Assembly (NCBI RefSeq): GCF_018143015.1
Contig: NC_054758.1
Coordinates: forward strand, 22,077,501 to 22,141,500
Origin: Lytechinus variegatus
Taxonomy: Eukaryota > Echinodermata > Echinoidea > Temnopleuroida > Toxopneustidae
Direction: 5' to 3'
Length of the DNA stretch: 64,000 nucleotides
Shown here: positions 1 through 11,426 of the stretch, in pieces
How the letters are laid out: each line of letters starts with the position of its first letter
Position numbering within the stretch: the first letter of the stretch is position 1
Translations under genes and position numbers: made by a program
Notes under the pieces: model-generated
The model's input: only the letters and a program-made list of their open reading frames with translations
Told to the model about the DNA's origin: nothing
The model's database searches: none

Positions 1-696
1 CCAAAACATAGTTTCATTGATTTCATTTGTTGACTTTCTGGTTGAAATGTAGGTTTAATCTACAAGGAATTGGTCTATATGAACTTCTAAGATAGCAAAC
101 TCACTGTTTTTACATTTCACTCAGTCTAATACCCTCTATGTTTAGATCTCATTTAGCAGACCCGCCAACCTCTGGGAATTAAAAATTGTATTCTGTGTAA
201 AAAAAAAAAGAATTTTCCCCCCAAAGTGTATTTCATAATAAAATGTGTGGCGCATTGGCTCATCGCGGCGCTTAAGCTGCATGCAAGCTCAATTGCGCAC
301 TGCTCTTGCAGATGAAAAAAAAAAACCATTGAAACATGTGCATATCTCACCCTGGCTTTAACAAAATGATTGAAAAAAAAAACCCCTGAAATTACATTGA
401 TCTAATAAACCATATTTGTGTAAGAGTTTTATGAAATAAAGATTTATAGAGATGATTTTTCTCAATAAATTACAATTTTTTTTTACAAAAACATATTTTT
501 TTAAAGAAAAAACGTACTGCCATATTTTAGTTGCAAAAACATACTAAATACGCCAAAAACGCACTGGTTGGCAGGTCTGCATTAAGGCTAATTATCCAGA
601 TTTCCACTTTGTTTACTTTTTGTTTTTCACTTTGTCAAAATGAAATTTTGGTTTATAAACAGCTCATTGTTTATAGACCAGGCAAGGGCTACTATA
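1..696. other. AT-rich non-coding stretch
   Basis: No coding signal, RNA gene or clear repeat was recognised here. It contains A and T homopolymer runs (around 190-210 and 470-510). By position it is probably intron or 3' part of the minus-strand GAS2-family gene whose 5' exons lie at 3.5-6.5 kb, but no further exon of that gene was found. Confidence 0.4.
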
Positions 697-963
697 GCCA
701 GAGATGCCAACTTTTGGAAATCAGAATTAGGGAGGATTTGCACCTGCCACCAAATTATGTGCGCATAGCGCACATCTCGAGCGCGGAGCGCTCGACCCTT
801 GGGGCCGGGGTCCAGGGCCCGCCTTAGGGCCCTGGAAGCTCTGGGTTTCTAGATGCTCTCTGGTGCAATCTGACCCTTATTTTGGGGCATTTCACATGTT
901 TTGAAATAAACATTGTTCCCACTTTTTACCAGGTCACTTTTTTAACATTAAAAATATCAAATA

Positions 964-1701
964 TGGGCTGAGAAGTGGCAGCTACGTTTTCACCCAGATA
1001 AATGTACTGTGTTGAAGATTGGAAGAAGTAGTTCTGACTCTGAGTATCATATGACCAAAGGTTCACTATCGGTTGTTCTACGTGAATGTGAGAGTGAGAG
1101 AGATTTAGGAGTTCAGGTAGACTCACGTCTTTCTTTCAAGGAGCACATTTCTAAAGTGGTGTCAAAGTCTAATAGACTGCTTGGTATTATTAGAAGAACT
1201 TTTGTACATTTGGATAAGACCTCTATTAAGCTTTTGTTTAAGGGTATTATTCGCCCTATCTTAGAGTATGGCCAGGCTGCGTGGTCACCGTATAAGCTGG
1301 GTGAGCAGAGGCGGTTAGAAAGTGTCCAACGTAGAGCTACTAAATTGATCCCAGGTATTAAGCACCTATCATACTCTGAACGTCTTCGCCTCCTGAAATT
1401 GCCATCACTCAGTCATCGACGTAAAAGAGGTGACATGATTGATGTGTACAAATATCTGCATGGTTACTATGATTCAAGTTCTGAACTTTTCTATCTGAGA
1501 CAAGGTGGTAAAACGCGAGGTCATTCCTTAAAGCTAGAGAAAAGATATTCGCGTCTTGATGTGCGTAAGTTTTTCTTTGCTAACCGAGTGATAGATGTGT
1601 GGAACAGTCTCCCAGAAGATGTAGTTACTGCTTGTTCAGTGATTGCTTTTAAGAATAGACTGGATAAGCATTGGGAGAAGATTGCCTATGACTTTGAGTA
1701 A
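964..1701 (+). pseudogene. Reverse transcriptase C-terminal fragment of a LINE
   Basis: An uninterrupted frame of about 245 codons from TGG at 964 to the stop at 1699-1701. It begins in the palm/thumb part of a non-LTR reverse transcriptase, with the typical WAEKWQLRFHPDKC start (the W.L.FN..KC motif), followed by LGVQVDSRLSFKEHI and a late RPILEYGQAAWSP motif (compare the family's LEY...VW.P), then the C-terminal tail with VWNSLPEDVV and an SVIAFKNRLDKHW ending. These motifs are standard in CR1/L2/Jockey-clade ORF2 proteins. Endonuclease and the catalytic YADD region are absent because of 5' truncation. The frame is intact over its whole length, which suggests a fairly recent insertion. Confidence 0.85.
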
Positions 1702-1890
1702 TTTTCGTTTCTTGTGTGTTTCCATGGGATTTTTCACTGTCTAAGATACCCCTGCCACCCCTCCATGCCAACATAAGTAGCGCATCTAATTTTGTCTGAA
1801 GGAGAGCAACAATAGACATTTCTACTTTGATCGATGAACAGGCTTCGTCCTACGACATCGTTGGAGTAAACTAAACTAAACTAAACTATA
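964..1890 (+). mobile_element. 5'-truncated CR1/L2-like LINE, 3' end
   Basis: A LINE 3' fragment: the C-terminal part of the reverse-transcriptase ORF (964-1701), about 160 bp of 3' UTR, then a short tandem tail of repeated TAAAC at 1867-1889. Loss of the 5' part with a simple-repeat 3' tail is the normal result of target-primed reverse transcription in the CR1/L2/Jockey group. It interrupts the TIR element at 697-2690, so it is younger than that element. No flanking target duplication could be made out. Confidence 0.8.
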
Positions 1891-2728
1891 TGCATTTTCA
1901 CATTGTAAATAAAAAATGAGGGGACAAACCTGTTCAACAATAATAATAAGGATGAATTATCACTATCGGCTATAGGCAGGTTATGTTCCACTATAAAGAA
2001 AAGCTCAGCGCTGGTCCCTTGCTTGGTGAAATAAAGACAACAGGGTACTAGTGGAGCTCGAAGATCTTGTCATCGCAATGTCCGTAGGCCTATGCCGTTT
2101 GCTCCCGAACGAAAGTGCTTCCAAATTATCATCACGACCTCCCTGCTAAACTGAAATGTCCACGCTGCAAATTGCGCAAAATGCATGGTAAATTCCTCTT
2201 TCCGACTTCCGAACACACAGGTACTGGAGACTGTATTCAGTCTTATACTTCTGAGACCATTTCTTGGTCTTCTTTTGTTGATTTTCCGCCATTTCGTGTC
2301 AATATCAACCCATCAATACGCCGAAATCACACACCGATATTCCACCGCACGACTCGACAAATCCAGTGGCCGCGAGCGCACACGCCTCGCGATGCTAGCC
2401 GGGCCTACCGGCCTGGTGCACAGTGGATTCCCGTCGGGCATATCACATGCACCAGCTTTTCGCTGCTCCTTATTTGTCTACTTTTCACACAGAATTTAGT
2501 AGCAGCGAACGTAATGGAGTTACTACATGCTAAAGTTAGCAGACGATACATGTCCTTCCAATCCAATTTGATCAATGCAAAAAAATCGTAATTTCGGGAG
2601 GATAATGATGGTAATCGTAAGGGCGGGAGTTGGGATGAATTTTCGGGAGCCTCCCGATGAAATCGGGAGGGTTGGCATCTCTGCTACTCTTAGCCCAAGT
2701 AAATATTAGATGAAATGCATAGAGCCTT

Positions 2729-2949
2729 AAGGCATGGTCACACAGCCCGAGCGTTGTTGGAGCGGTCGTGGAGCGGAGAGAAAAAAAATCATCACCGCTC
2801 GCTACCGTTCACCATTTTCGATTGTTTTTTTTATTTTTTTAAATTTTTGTTTTCGATTTTTTCCCCCAATTTTGAAAGCGAAATTCGACCCTCTTTCCCT
2901 ACCGCACCACGACCGCTCCAACGACGCTCGGGCGGTGTGACCATGCCTT
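2729..2949. mobile_element. Short TIR MITE (AAGGCATGGTCACAC ends)
   Basis: Both ends carry a ~43-bp inverted repeat beginning AAGGCATGGTCACAC and running through GGAGCGGTCGTGG; the right copy (2905-2949) is its complement with few changes. The core is T-rich with no coding capacity. Flanking TTA (left) and TTC (right) would fit a decayed 3-bp PIF/Harbinger duplication, but this is weak. A distant look-alike with GTCACACCA termini lies at 26,443-26,549. Confidence 0.7.
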
Positions 2950-3149
2950 TCCTGGAAATTACACGAAATGGGAAATGGGCTACAGAGAATATTCTTGGGT
3001 CTGAATCCCATCAATGCAATTGCGCCTATTGGAAAGACATTTATCTCAATTTGCCAATCTCCATCCAGGTCAAGAAAATGGACAAAATCATAATATTGAG
3101 CAGGGCCCAATCAGGGGAGAACAGTTTTTGGAAAGTTCTGAAGTGGCTA

Positions 3150-3428
3150 CCTGGGGCCCGTCTTACAAAGAGTTACGATTGATCCAATCAGTGTAACTCT
3201 ATGGAAATCCATAAGTGTCATTATTTATTCTACATTTATAGGAAATTTGCACGATGTCCTTGGTAAACAAAGAGGAGCACAGTGAATTTTCAAGAAAACA
3301 ACATGCATGAATATAAATCATAGTTAGAAAATATTTGATCAAACATGCATAATAGATGTTGATGTTGTTGGCCATCCATAATTGGGATTGATCGGATCAA
3401 TCGCAACTCTTTGTAAGACAGGCTCCTA
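3150..3428. mobile_element. Palindromic MITE (GTCTTACAAAGAGTTACGAT ends)
   Basis: The terminal inverted repeats of about 35 bp begin CCTGGGGCCCGTCTTACAAA and are matched at the right end (about 3390-3426). TA at both flanks fits a mariner-type TA target site. A second copy, in opposite orientation and split by a SINE, lies at 49,617-50,140; the two share a core block (around 3242-3300 here) reading in reverse at about 49,990-50,090. It lies 3' of the last visible GAS2-family exon, in the downstream intron. Confidence 0.75.
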
Positions 3429-3516
3429 ATGTTGTCCATTTTCATTATCGTTATTCATGTAGATTTGTAGATCATCACCAATTTAGCAAAATATATCAAC
3501 CTTTTGTTAAACTTAC

Positions 3517-6499
3517 ATCTTTGATTTTATGTCCTGTCCTTTGGCATTCTATAGCTTTCCTTTGTATTAACTGAGCAAGTTTACAAAGCAATACACCATT
3601 GTCTAATGAATCCATCAACGTGTCAACTTCAACACTGACATCTGAAAGATTAAAAACATAAAATGATTGAACAATGTAATCAATGAATATTGTGGCAGTA
3701 TTGGATATTATTTTGAGGAAAATTTTGTAGTTTGGAATGTTCAAATTTCATGGAAATCATAATAGCTCAAGCTACATGTATATGTTGATATTGCAGTGTA
3801 TCACCAAAAGCAAAATTGTACTATTAACTTTTCTTTGTTTTTTAAAGCAAAAGAATCGTCACATTTTTTCTTCTTTCTTTCTTTTTTTTTTTTTATAATA
3901 CCACTTCCAAGGTATAAAATTGGCTGAATATCTCAGGAAATGATCTTTGAATGGACATGTACGTAGCTTTCTGATATCGGAAATATACATTTGTAAGAGA
4001 AGTGTCCAAAGGCACCAATTTGAAAAAATAAAAAGAAAAGTATTAAAAGCAGGTGCTGGACTAGGCCCCATCTATTGGTCTTACATGTAATGCCTTTTCA
4101 CTGGCCTTGGATATTTATGTGCCTTTCTGCTTATCTACATGTGTGCTGCAATAAAAAAAAAGTGATCAGTAGAATAGCCATCTTGTCCTTAAAAAAGTAT
4201 CAAAATCCAAGGCCTGGCTAAATATCTGTAGACCTATATTCATAATATTCAAATTTTTAGAAAAAAAATCAACACCTGAAAAAGAGGCACAAGTACTCTT
4301 TTGTAATTGATACCCAAAAGTGTAATTTCAGCTATAGATATAGGCCCGTACTCTGAAGTTGGCTTTAACTTAGACCACGGTCTACAACTCTGTGCTAAAA
4401 TAATGGGGAGCAAAAAGTTCATAAATTCTGTTTGTATTGTATATTTCTTATGTTTACTATTTTATTTCCTTTTGCTTTCATAAGGAAGAAAAATACTTTG
4501 GTTATCATTCCCAGACAATTATGAACAATTTGGGTGTCGTATATGAGTTAATAAATTGAATGTGTACTGTTTGAGATTTGTGCTCCAGTTGGCTCTCCAT
4601 AGTTAAACCACAACTTTAAACCAGGGTTTAATTTAAACACAAGTTCAGAATATGGGCCATAGATTTTACTAGAATGACTTCTTTTCTCCAGAAACTCCAG
4701 GGGCCCATTTCATAAAGGTAGAGCGTCAGCGTCAAGTCCCAAAACAGCGTCAAATTTTCACTTGCAGCGTCAAGTTTAATATTTGACGCTGCAGCGCATT
4801 TCATAAAAAGTTGACGCTCCAGTAAGAGCGTCAAATTTTTACTGGAGCGTCAAGTATGGTTACTGGAGCGTCAAATAGGGTTAAATATTTGACGCTGGTC
4901 ATGGGGGAGCGTCAAGTTGATACTGTAACGGGTTTTTCATTGTTAAGAATGGTGTATGTTGTGCTCAGGCATGCCCATAGGGCTCTTACAAGAGAACGAA
5001 TATTTAGAGCAATGTCTGATGATAATAATGCCAATAGTAGGCCTAATAAAGAATATATTAAGGTAATGTTTTCTAATAGAAATGCTTTTTTTTTGTCCTG
5101 CCTACCGAAAAAAATAAAATGCTGAGAAATTCCTCCGAGACAGCATATCTTTCAGTTTATCCCAGGGCAGGTAAAAAAAGGAAGGTTATACTATCATGAC
5201 TATAGACAGACTTTAAAAGAAAATGACAAATGGAGAGGATTTTTTTTTGTGGGAAAAAATCATGAAAATAGAGGAAGGTGGATGTATTATGTGGAAGTGT
5301 TTAATTTAAGGCCTGAAAAAAAGCCCTATGGCCATAAAAAATGATAAATTGCTTTTTTTCCCCGTTTGTGACTTTCTCAAAAAAAGTTGTGGCTGTTGTG
5401 TTGGCACTGTCATGATTGTTGAATCCATTGATTTACTGAAGTGAATGGTTATTCGCCGTTGAAACTGATAACTTAAAAAATAATTTCCACTTTGAACAAA
5501 AATAATCTTTTAAGGTCATTTTCGATGTTTCATGCATAATTAGAGCGTACAAATTTACTTGCTTCAGGTGATTTTTAACAGCACTGGGCACTGCACCAGC
5601 AGTGGCCTGCGCCTGCCTTCAAGTTGTTGTTGATACAACCTTGCATTACTAACACAAATAGTCAAGTGTGGGACTGGGATTAAAATTGTACGGTAGAAAA
5701 CTTTTGAAGGTGAAATTTCGACGGGTAATAATGAGACCTCATCTTTTTCAAAATAATCTTTTCCCTGCCACAGGGCTAATATAAATAAATTCTCTTTCAT
5801 AAAACATACCCACTGGAGAAACTATGCTATGTGATCACAAGGAAAAATAGCATTTTCTTCTCTCTACTAGAATTGCAATCCATCACTGTGCACCATAGAA
5901 CCATCACTCTGCTTCAATGGCTAGTCTTATGCTGCAGACCCTGTTTGCAGTTGCTAAATAATAATGTCGCTCCCGAAAAAGTTAACAAGCAAACAAAATA
6001 TATATATTCTTTTTAAATGTTTTTCTTCTAATTTTGCTTCTCAAAGGTGGGGGGTGGCACAGCCCGGCTGTACCCCCCCCCCCCCTGATCCGCCAGTACT
6101 TTCTACCTTAACTTGGGACTTGAATTGAAAACAAAAAACTGGAGAGAAAGGGGATTTCCCCCTAATCAGCCTCGTACATGACTATTCAAATAATTCGCTG
6201 GAAAGTCAAGCTGACTTTCCAGCGAATGTGCTTTTATGAAATGCAAAGTTGCTAGCATAGCAAGTTGCTAGTATAGCAAGTAAAAGCTGCTATTCTACCA
6301 GAGTTGCTATCATAGCAACTTGCTATGATAGCAACTCTTTATGAAATAGGCCCCAGATCCCTCTCTTATCTTACTTACCTAACACCCTTGAGAGCCATTC
6401 TGCCAAGTCTTCTGTCAGAGGTATTAAACTTTCCTGTGCACTCTTATTGATCTCCTTAGAATAAGATAAGGAGTCACCCGTTCCACTCTCATTAGCCAT
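3517..6499 (-). CDS. GAS2-family protein, N-terminal part (CH domain), partial
   Basis: Two coding exons on the minus strand: 6499-6379 (ATG at 6499, ending phase 1 at a GTAAGT donor) and 3641-3517 (acceptor TTTCAG, donor GTAAGT). They join in phase to give 81 residues starting MANESGTGDSLSYSKEINKS. The motifs PLTEDLAEWLSRVLG and LMDSLDNGVLLCKLAQLIQ are the start of the calponin-homology domain as found in GAS2 and GAS2-like proteins, which link actin filaments to microtubules. In-frame stops lie just upstream of the ATG, supporting this start. The following exons, with the rest of the CH domain and the GAR domain, were not found and should lie left of the window. A short overlapping upstream ORF begins at an ATG in the 5' UTR. 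Whether it is GAS2, GAS2L1 or GAS2L3 cannot be decided from 81 residues. Confidence 0.85.
4698..4922. repeat. Word-repeat palindrome built on GCGTCAA
   Basis: Starts with CAGGGGCCCATTTCATAAAG, then has about ten copies of the 7-mer GCGTCAA, seven direct and three inverted, spaced irregularly through 200 bp, with an internal copy of CATTTCATAAA. No matching right terminus was seen, so the right end may be lost. It lies in the large intron between the two GAS2-family coding exons. No protein is encoded. Confidence 0.7.
6193..6354. repeat. Hairpin plus word-repeat palindrome (GTTGCTA)
   Basis: Begins with a perfect 15-bp stem hairpin at 6193-6227, then multiple direct and inverted copies of TTGCTA/TAGCAA (6247-6338), ending in CTTTATGAAATAGGCCCC, the complement of the terminus seen at 4698. 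It ends about 17 bp inside the intron from the donor of the first GAS2-family coding exon (6379). Confidence 0.65.
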
Positions 6500-6581
6500 T
6501 TTATGCTACCATCAGTCCTTGTGATTGTCATTGAATGCTCTGCTTACAATCTGGAATACAAATGAAACAAAAGTAAACAGA

Positions 6582-7452
6582 CAGTAGGGGAAGGCGGGGT
6601 TAGTTGTGACAGTTTTTGCTTTTTGCATGTTAGAATTGATATGATTAATAATCTTGTCGAAATAAGTACCTTGCCTTGAAATTTAATTCTTCTGAAATAT
6701 TTTCCACCTTTATATAACTTTCTATCCCCACACTGAAAGTCATTGTGACCTTTGAAAAAAACGATGTCAAATGGCTCAACTTGCCCCATATATGGGGTAA
6801 GTTTGAGCCACCTGTTGGGGTAAGTTGAGCCACAACAACTATGTACAAAATGTATGAGGGGAGAACCAGCATGTCAATTTTTTGTTTAAAGTCTTTTCAC
6901 TTGCTAATTCTCTATAAATACTAACATCCTTTAAAAGGAAAAGAGCAGTCATGTAAATTTGCTCCTTTCAGCCAGCATTTCAATCGATTTTTATGGTTGG
7001 TTTGTTTTTTAAGATACATTACCATAGGAATTACCATGGCTCAACTTGCCCCATGCTGTTTGGCTCAACTTACCCCAGTCCGAACTTAGTGCGATAATTT
7101 TGTATCCACACATTTATTATGCATCCATCATATAAAAGACTATCACAAGAATGAAGATCCATACCTGGACTAATAATGTTGTTATCATGTCTTTATTATA
7201 TTTAAAGATGTGTGTGTTTATAAAGCACTTATCTATTTCACATTCTTTTTTACTTTTTTGCCTGAAATTCATATTTTTCCCTCTAAAAAACTACTTTTTG
7301 CTTCAAAGTTGAAAACAATATGGTGGGGTTAGGGGTTATGCTATGGGTCATCAATACATGACACCACCACAATGTCTGACTCATTCATTATTGGCCTGGG
7401 GCTGGTGGCTCAACTTGCCCCTATGCTCAACTTACCCCGCCTTCCCCTACTG
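6582..7452. mobile_element. TIR element rich in GGGGTAAGTTGAGCC
   Basis: Ends are inverted repeats of about 28 bp beginning CAGTAGGGGAAGGCGGGG. Inside are several direct and inverted copies of the word GGGGTAAGTTGAGCC (near 6780-6840, 7035-7080 and 7400-7440). No coding sequence is present. The CAG start would fit hAT, but no 8-bp target duplication was found. Confidence 0.65.
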
Positions 7453-7884
7453 ATGTGATAATCTATTAAATACTTTATCCAAAAAGAAAAGAAGAATGTG
7501 TTTTTTATTACACTTGAAAATTATGAATAGATTTCTATCTTGAGTGAGATTTAAACATATAAAGAAAATATATGAACATATATTTTATATATATGAACAA
7601 AAGAATATGGTATTTTCCGGAAAATAAACTGCGGCCATGATTATACCGCATCCCCAAATTCGGGAAATTGAAAAAAAAATTTGGCAGCCCAAAATAAATA
7701 ACATTTTGTGTTAGCCAATTCCATTGAAAGATCAGAAGATATACAACATATCACTAATTTATTTTTTATTTTTAACAATACTTCATTCTTTCACTTTATT
7801 TCCCAAATGCGAATTATTTCTTTGTAGAATATTAAAAGGAAAAAGACCATGAAATGGTATAAAAAGGGAAAAAGTAAAAAAAAA
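7453..7884. other. AT-rich stretch, nothing recognised
   Basis: Only A/T-rich sequence with a short perfect palindrome ATTTTCCGGAAAAT at about 7612-7625. By position it should be the first intron of the GAS2-family gene. Confidence 0.35.
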
Positions 7885-8240
7885 AAATCGAGAGACAGGG
7901 CTCATTGATTTTTGTCTTTATTTCACAAAAAACATATAAAAACGAACTGGACCAAAATAAAGATTTTGTTTTGGCCTGAAACACCAAAACGGGGAAAAAT
8001 AAACTTAAAACAGGAAAAAACAGTGCCTTACTTCAGCTGTCATGCGACTCCCACTTCCTTGGTTAATCCGATCTTAATACATAAACATATTATGGCAATG
8101 GATCCCTGTACAGATCGAGTTAGAAAATCAGTGAGTGGAGCCAACGCCAGAGACGGAGCTGTTCAGCGTTGTTCTACTGAACTCCGTCCAATCACCAATT
8201 TTCTAACATATAATGGAGACCAAAGCTAGTTTTGGTCTTA
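7885..8240 (+). repeat. Diverged repeat shared with 38,935-39,150
   Basis: Shows clear but diverged similarity (roughly 60-65% by eye) to a block at 38,935-39,150: GGGCTCATtGATTTTT, then CATATAAAAA, an ACAGTG...TCAGCTGTC block, and CATAAACATAT in the same order and spacing. It ends with a small hairpin, AGACCAAA...TTTGGTCT (about 8209-8230). The frame across it is open for about 100 codons but reads as low-quality sequence, so a protein is not claimed. Confidence 0.45.
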
Positions 8241-8686
8241 ACTAAAGTAAGCTGTAAGCCCACGCTCAAGATTTGAGAAATACAAAGCCTGAAGATTCTG
8301 AAGTAAGCCCAAGATTCGCACGATCAAGTTCAATTAAGCAACAGGTCTCCCAATTCCGTAGCTAGCCAACGCAACGGAGGAGCTGATGTGAGCGGCAACC
8401 CACGGGCAGCAGCATGCAGCGCAGTCCACTGTCCAGCCTCGGCCGATCCCGTGAGCGGTCCGATTATTAATGTTTACGTTTTACTGAAGGAAATATTAAA
8501 GTTCTTAAATCATATTCATATACAGCTCACAACTAGCATCATTATGAGTATTATCTACAGTCAAATAAGATAAATACGAGTTTACTACCTAACTTACATG
8601 TTCTTTTTGACTTAATAATTGACTCTCGGACTGTCTCAGGCAAAACTCCTATAGGCCTATCACAGAACAACAAAAACACAACTTAC

Positions 8687-8733
8687 GAGGAACGTAGAGG
8701 TCGTCGCGTCTTCAGCTTCCGTACGTATTTATA
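8687..8733 (-). promoter_or_regulatory. Candidate promoter and 5' exon of the GAS2-family gene
   Basis: On the minus strand a TATAAATA box (8726-8733) is followed about 40 bp downstream by a strong donor, CTC|GTAAGT (8686-8681). The intron would be spliced to the acceptor just upstream of the ATG exon at 6.5 kb. The implied exon is very short (about 10-15 nt if transcription starts ~30 bp from the TATA box), which weakens the call. Confidence 0.3.
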
Positions 8734-10249
8734 CATGCATCTAATTAATTAGGCTCAATTCGGAGGGTCCTAAAAATTCTGTCGGTAAATTCTGAACATT
8801 ATTTCGTCATTGCCATAAGAAGTTAAACAAACACCATCAAAATATACCCTGACGCCCCCTCCCAAGAGCAAACATCACACTTCAAATCTACCCCATCACT
8901 CATTGCTGTATATCCAATTCCAAACATATCCTACTTCTCTCTCTCTCTCCGTCCCCTCTCACTTTCGCTTATCTTCTCCATCCTCCGGCATCTCCCATTG
9001 ATGTACAGATGAGGGGGGGGGGGGGAGGGATGGACCCCTTCTTCCATGACAAGTCATTCCAGGGCCCCTAATTTTCATGTCTTGTACCCCCCTCCCCTGT
9101 TACGCTTGTTTGAAAACGCTTGTTTTCTCTTTTCATTAAAATCAGCCGTTTGTTGAGATGTGCTTCCCCTTTAGCCTTAGAAGTTGCACTCATAAACCAG
9201 AATAAAGCTTGCAGCAAAAACTTCAAGCAAACATAAATCATACATTATCCATAAATCTTTTATATTTAACATTTCAAAAAATATAAATGCAAGAACAGGG
9301 ACAAATACAATGAACTCAAAGTACAAAATTGATATATCTTTAAACTATTTCATACTATACATGTAAATAACTTTATTATCAACAATACAAGTAAGTTCAA
9401 AGGCTTAATAATACATATCCTCTTTATAAATATAATTTTTTCTTACTTTTAGCACTGCAGTGCACATTCACACTATCTTTCTAATGATACCAATCTTTCC
9501 ACTATTATTACTTGAAAAAGTAAATGCCAAAGCTAAGTTCAAGAATAGCTCTAAGCAGTCCCCTTTCCTCAAATAGAATCAATAAATTCTCATAGTTCAT
9601 AAAACAACCTAAATGCTCATAACACTGTAACCTTTGTTACAAGCACTGCGTATCGGTGATCTGTGATTAATGCAGAAAATCCACATTTAATCATGGTTTT
9701 CAGACTATAGATTTGAAACAGCATTCATGAAATTGGGACTACACAATTGCATTGAACTCCTCTATTCTTTGTACAAGAAGAAGTCACAATTCAAATGCTT
9801 TGCAGCCCAGCATTCTTCATTTGGAATTTCATAGTGTGCATTTTTACATCACTGCATGAGTTTTTCATTACAGATTTGACAACTTTTTTTCAAGTCCATT
9901 GCAACATACAGCTGTAAATTCTATATCATAATAAACATCATTATAAAATAATTTGTTTCACGAAGATCATATAAAAATCATAATTTACAAAAGGCTACCA
10001 TGACGACTAAATATTTACATTATAACTTTCAACAGACCACATATGAGAGAATGTATGAAACGGATTATAAATACATCATGCATTCCCCTTGTGAAATAAA
10101 TGAAAAACAGTAATAAGAGTAAAAACTTCAAAAATAAATCTTCAATATCCATCGACCGAGTCCACCACATGTTGCTTTCCAAACTGGTTCGGAAGACCAT
10201 TTATGATCTCTTCAAAAACCGCTTCGAGCATTCCCATTACATGTTACCA
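8734..10249. other. Intergenic stretch with simple repeats only
   Basis: Contains a CT run at about 8936-8950, a G run at about 9012-9026 and long AT-rich sequence. No gene was recognised. On the minus strand part of it could be the distal 3' UTR of CHMP2A, but no poly(A) site could be chosen. Confidence 0.35.
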
Positions 10250-10428
10250 GGTGGGTGTTTCATTAAGCTGTTTGAAAAGTTACATACAGCTTTAGGCACC
10301 ACTGGAACATAATCTTAGTCCTAACTGAAATTACCCAGGAATATATCACTTGGCATGAGAAAGGGTAACCAGTCATGCATAAAGTCATTTGTATCTTACG
10401 AACAGCTTTATGAAACACCCCCCCCCCC
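10250..10428. mobile_element. Palindromic MITE (GGTGGGTGTTTCATTAAGCTG)
   Basis: The left end GGTGGGTGTTTCATTAAGC is matched by an inverted right end, ACAGCTTTATGAAACACCC, at about 10,401-10,420. A relative with the same AACAGC and CATAAAGTCA words lies at 13,562-13,741. No coding capacity. Confidence 0.7.
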
Positions 10429-10468
10429 TTGTTTCCACTAAACTAGTTTGCTCTAAACTAGTTTTACA

Positions 10469-10566
10469 GGACCCTGTCCATGGGTGATTATTCTATTGTT
10501 ACTTGGGGTGCTGAGCATTGTCACAGCACCCCCAGTAACAATAGATAATCCTCTGTGGCCAGGTCC
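10469..10566. repeat. Perfect-core inverted repeat
   Basis: Starts GGACC and ends GGTCC, with a paired interior (GATTATTCTATTGTTACT on the left, its near complement at about 10,533-10,551) and a GGGGTGCTG/CAGCACCCC inner stem around a ~10-nt loop. It can fold into a single long hairpin. Confidence 0.7.
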
Positions 10567-11258
10567 ATGTAGTTCTAGGACTGAAATGCGAACGGGGTCT
10601 TAGGTCATGTGGGAGGAGACCAAATAGAAAGTGGACTGAGATTCTGTATCTCAATAGATAATGTTTTTAATAGACAGATAACCAGGTTTAAATTGAGTTG
10701 TATGATTGATTCTTCAAAGATTCTTTGGGAATATCAACTGAAATAGTACAAACAGAACGAAAGAAAGCAAATCCTTTTTTAAAATATCATATTGGTGTTG
10801 TATAGCTCATATCCCATCAAGAGCTAACATTTAACATATTCCTAAGATGAACATTCTTTGCTCTAATTTGAAACCTGAATGCTGTTTCATGAAAAGTTAA
10901 TTGTAAGATTAGCAAAACTTTGTCGGATGACTTTGAAATCCAACGGCTACTTCATAAAGATTAAATGTGACTTAATGTAATGTGGATGCTAGACATGGTT
11001 TTAAAAACTTAGTAAACCAAATTAATTTGAAAAAAAGTCTCAAAACAATGTTTATAATTAAATGTATTTATTTGTGTTTTTTTTTACATTTGCTTTACCG
11101 TAACAACCATGTAGCCTGGCATTGCAAAAGTTGCCCAAGACTGGAAGTACAGTCATTAAACATAATGGTAAGAGCTTTTCGTGTTAACAATTTATTTTTT
11201 ATGTTAAATGAGAGCTATATCAGCTCCCAGTCTCTTGAGGATTAACTTTTTGGGAAGT

Positions 11259-11426
11259 GGTGGGTGTTTCATTAAAGTTGCTAGCACTGACTAAATTGTC
11301 AGCGTTGACAATTTCAGTGAAATCCTTAGATCTGATTGGCTGAAAGGCACTGGCCTCTGAATGTTACTATGGTAACTGTCGGAGGAAGACAACTTGTCAG
11401 TGCTGACAACTTCCATGAAACGGTGG
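11259..11426. mobile_element. Palindromic MITE with CTGACAA words
   Basis: Ends GGTGGGTGTTTCATTAAAG and its complement CTTCCATGAAACGGTGG. The core has repeated inverted words around TTGTCAGCGTTGACAA, plus the block GATTGGCTGA and TTACTATGGTAACTGT. The same core words recur at about 50,277-50,430, so these are two members of one family. Confidence 0.75.

Larger units (their letters stand above)
697..2690. mobile_element. hAT-like TIR element with nested LINE
   Basis: The ends carry a 13-bp inverted repeat, CAGAGATGCCAAC at the left (about 702) and its complement at the right (about 2673-2685). Flanking bases (CTACTATA left, CTACTCTT right) resemble a decayed 8-bp target duplication, but two bases separate the left one from the repeat. 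The subterminal regions also pair loosely (a GGGAGG-rich block on both sides). No transposase reading frame is visible, so it is non-autonomous or decayed. A 5'-truncated LINE (964-1890) sits inside and therefore arrived later. The hAT label rests on the TIR style (CAG start) and possible 8-bp TSD. Confidence 0.55.

Noticed and set aside
2115-2591. Open frame of about 158 codons inside the first TIR element
   Set aside because: No recognisable transposase or other domain; sequence looks like random translation of the element's right half.
7912-8229. Open frame of 105 codons
   Set aside because: Overlaps a diverged dispersed repeat; the sister block at 39 kb does not keep the frame.
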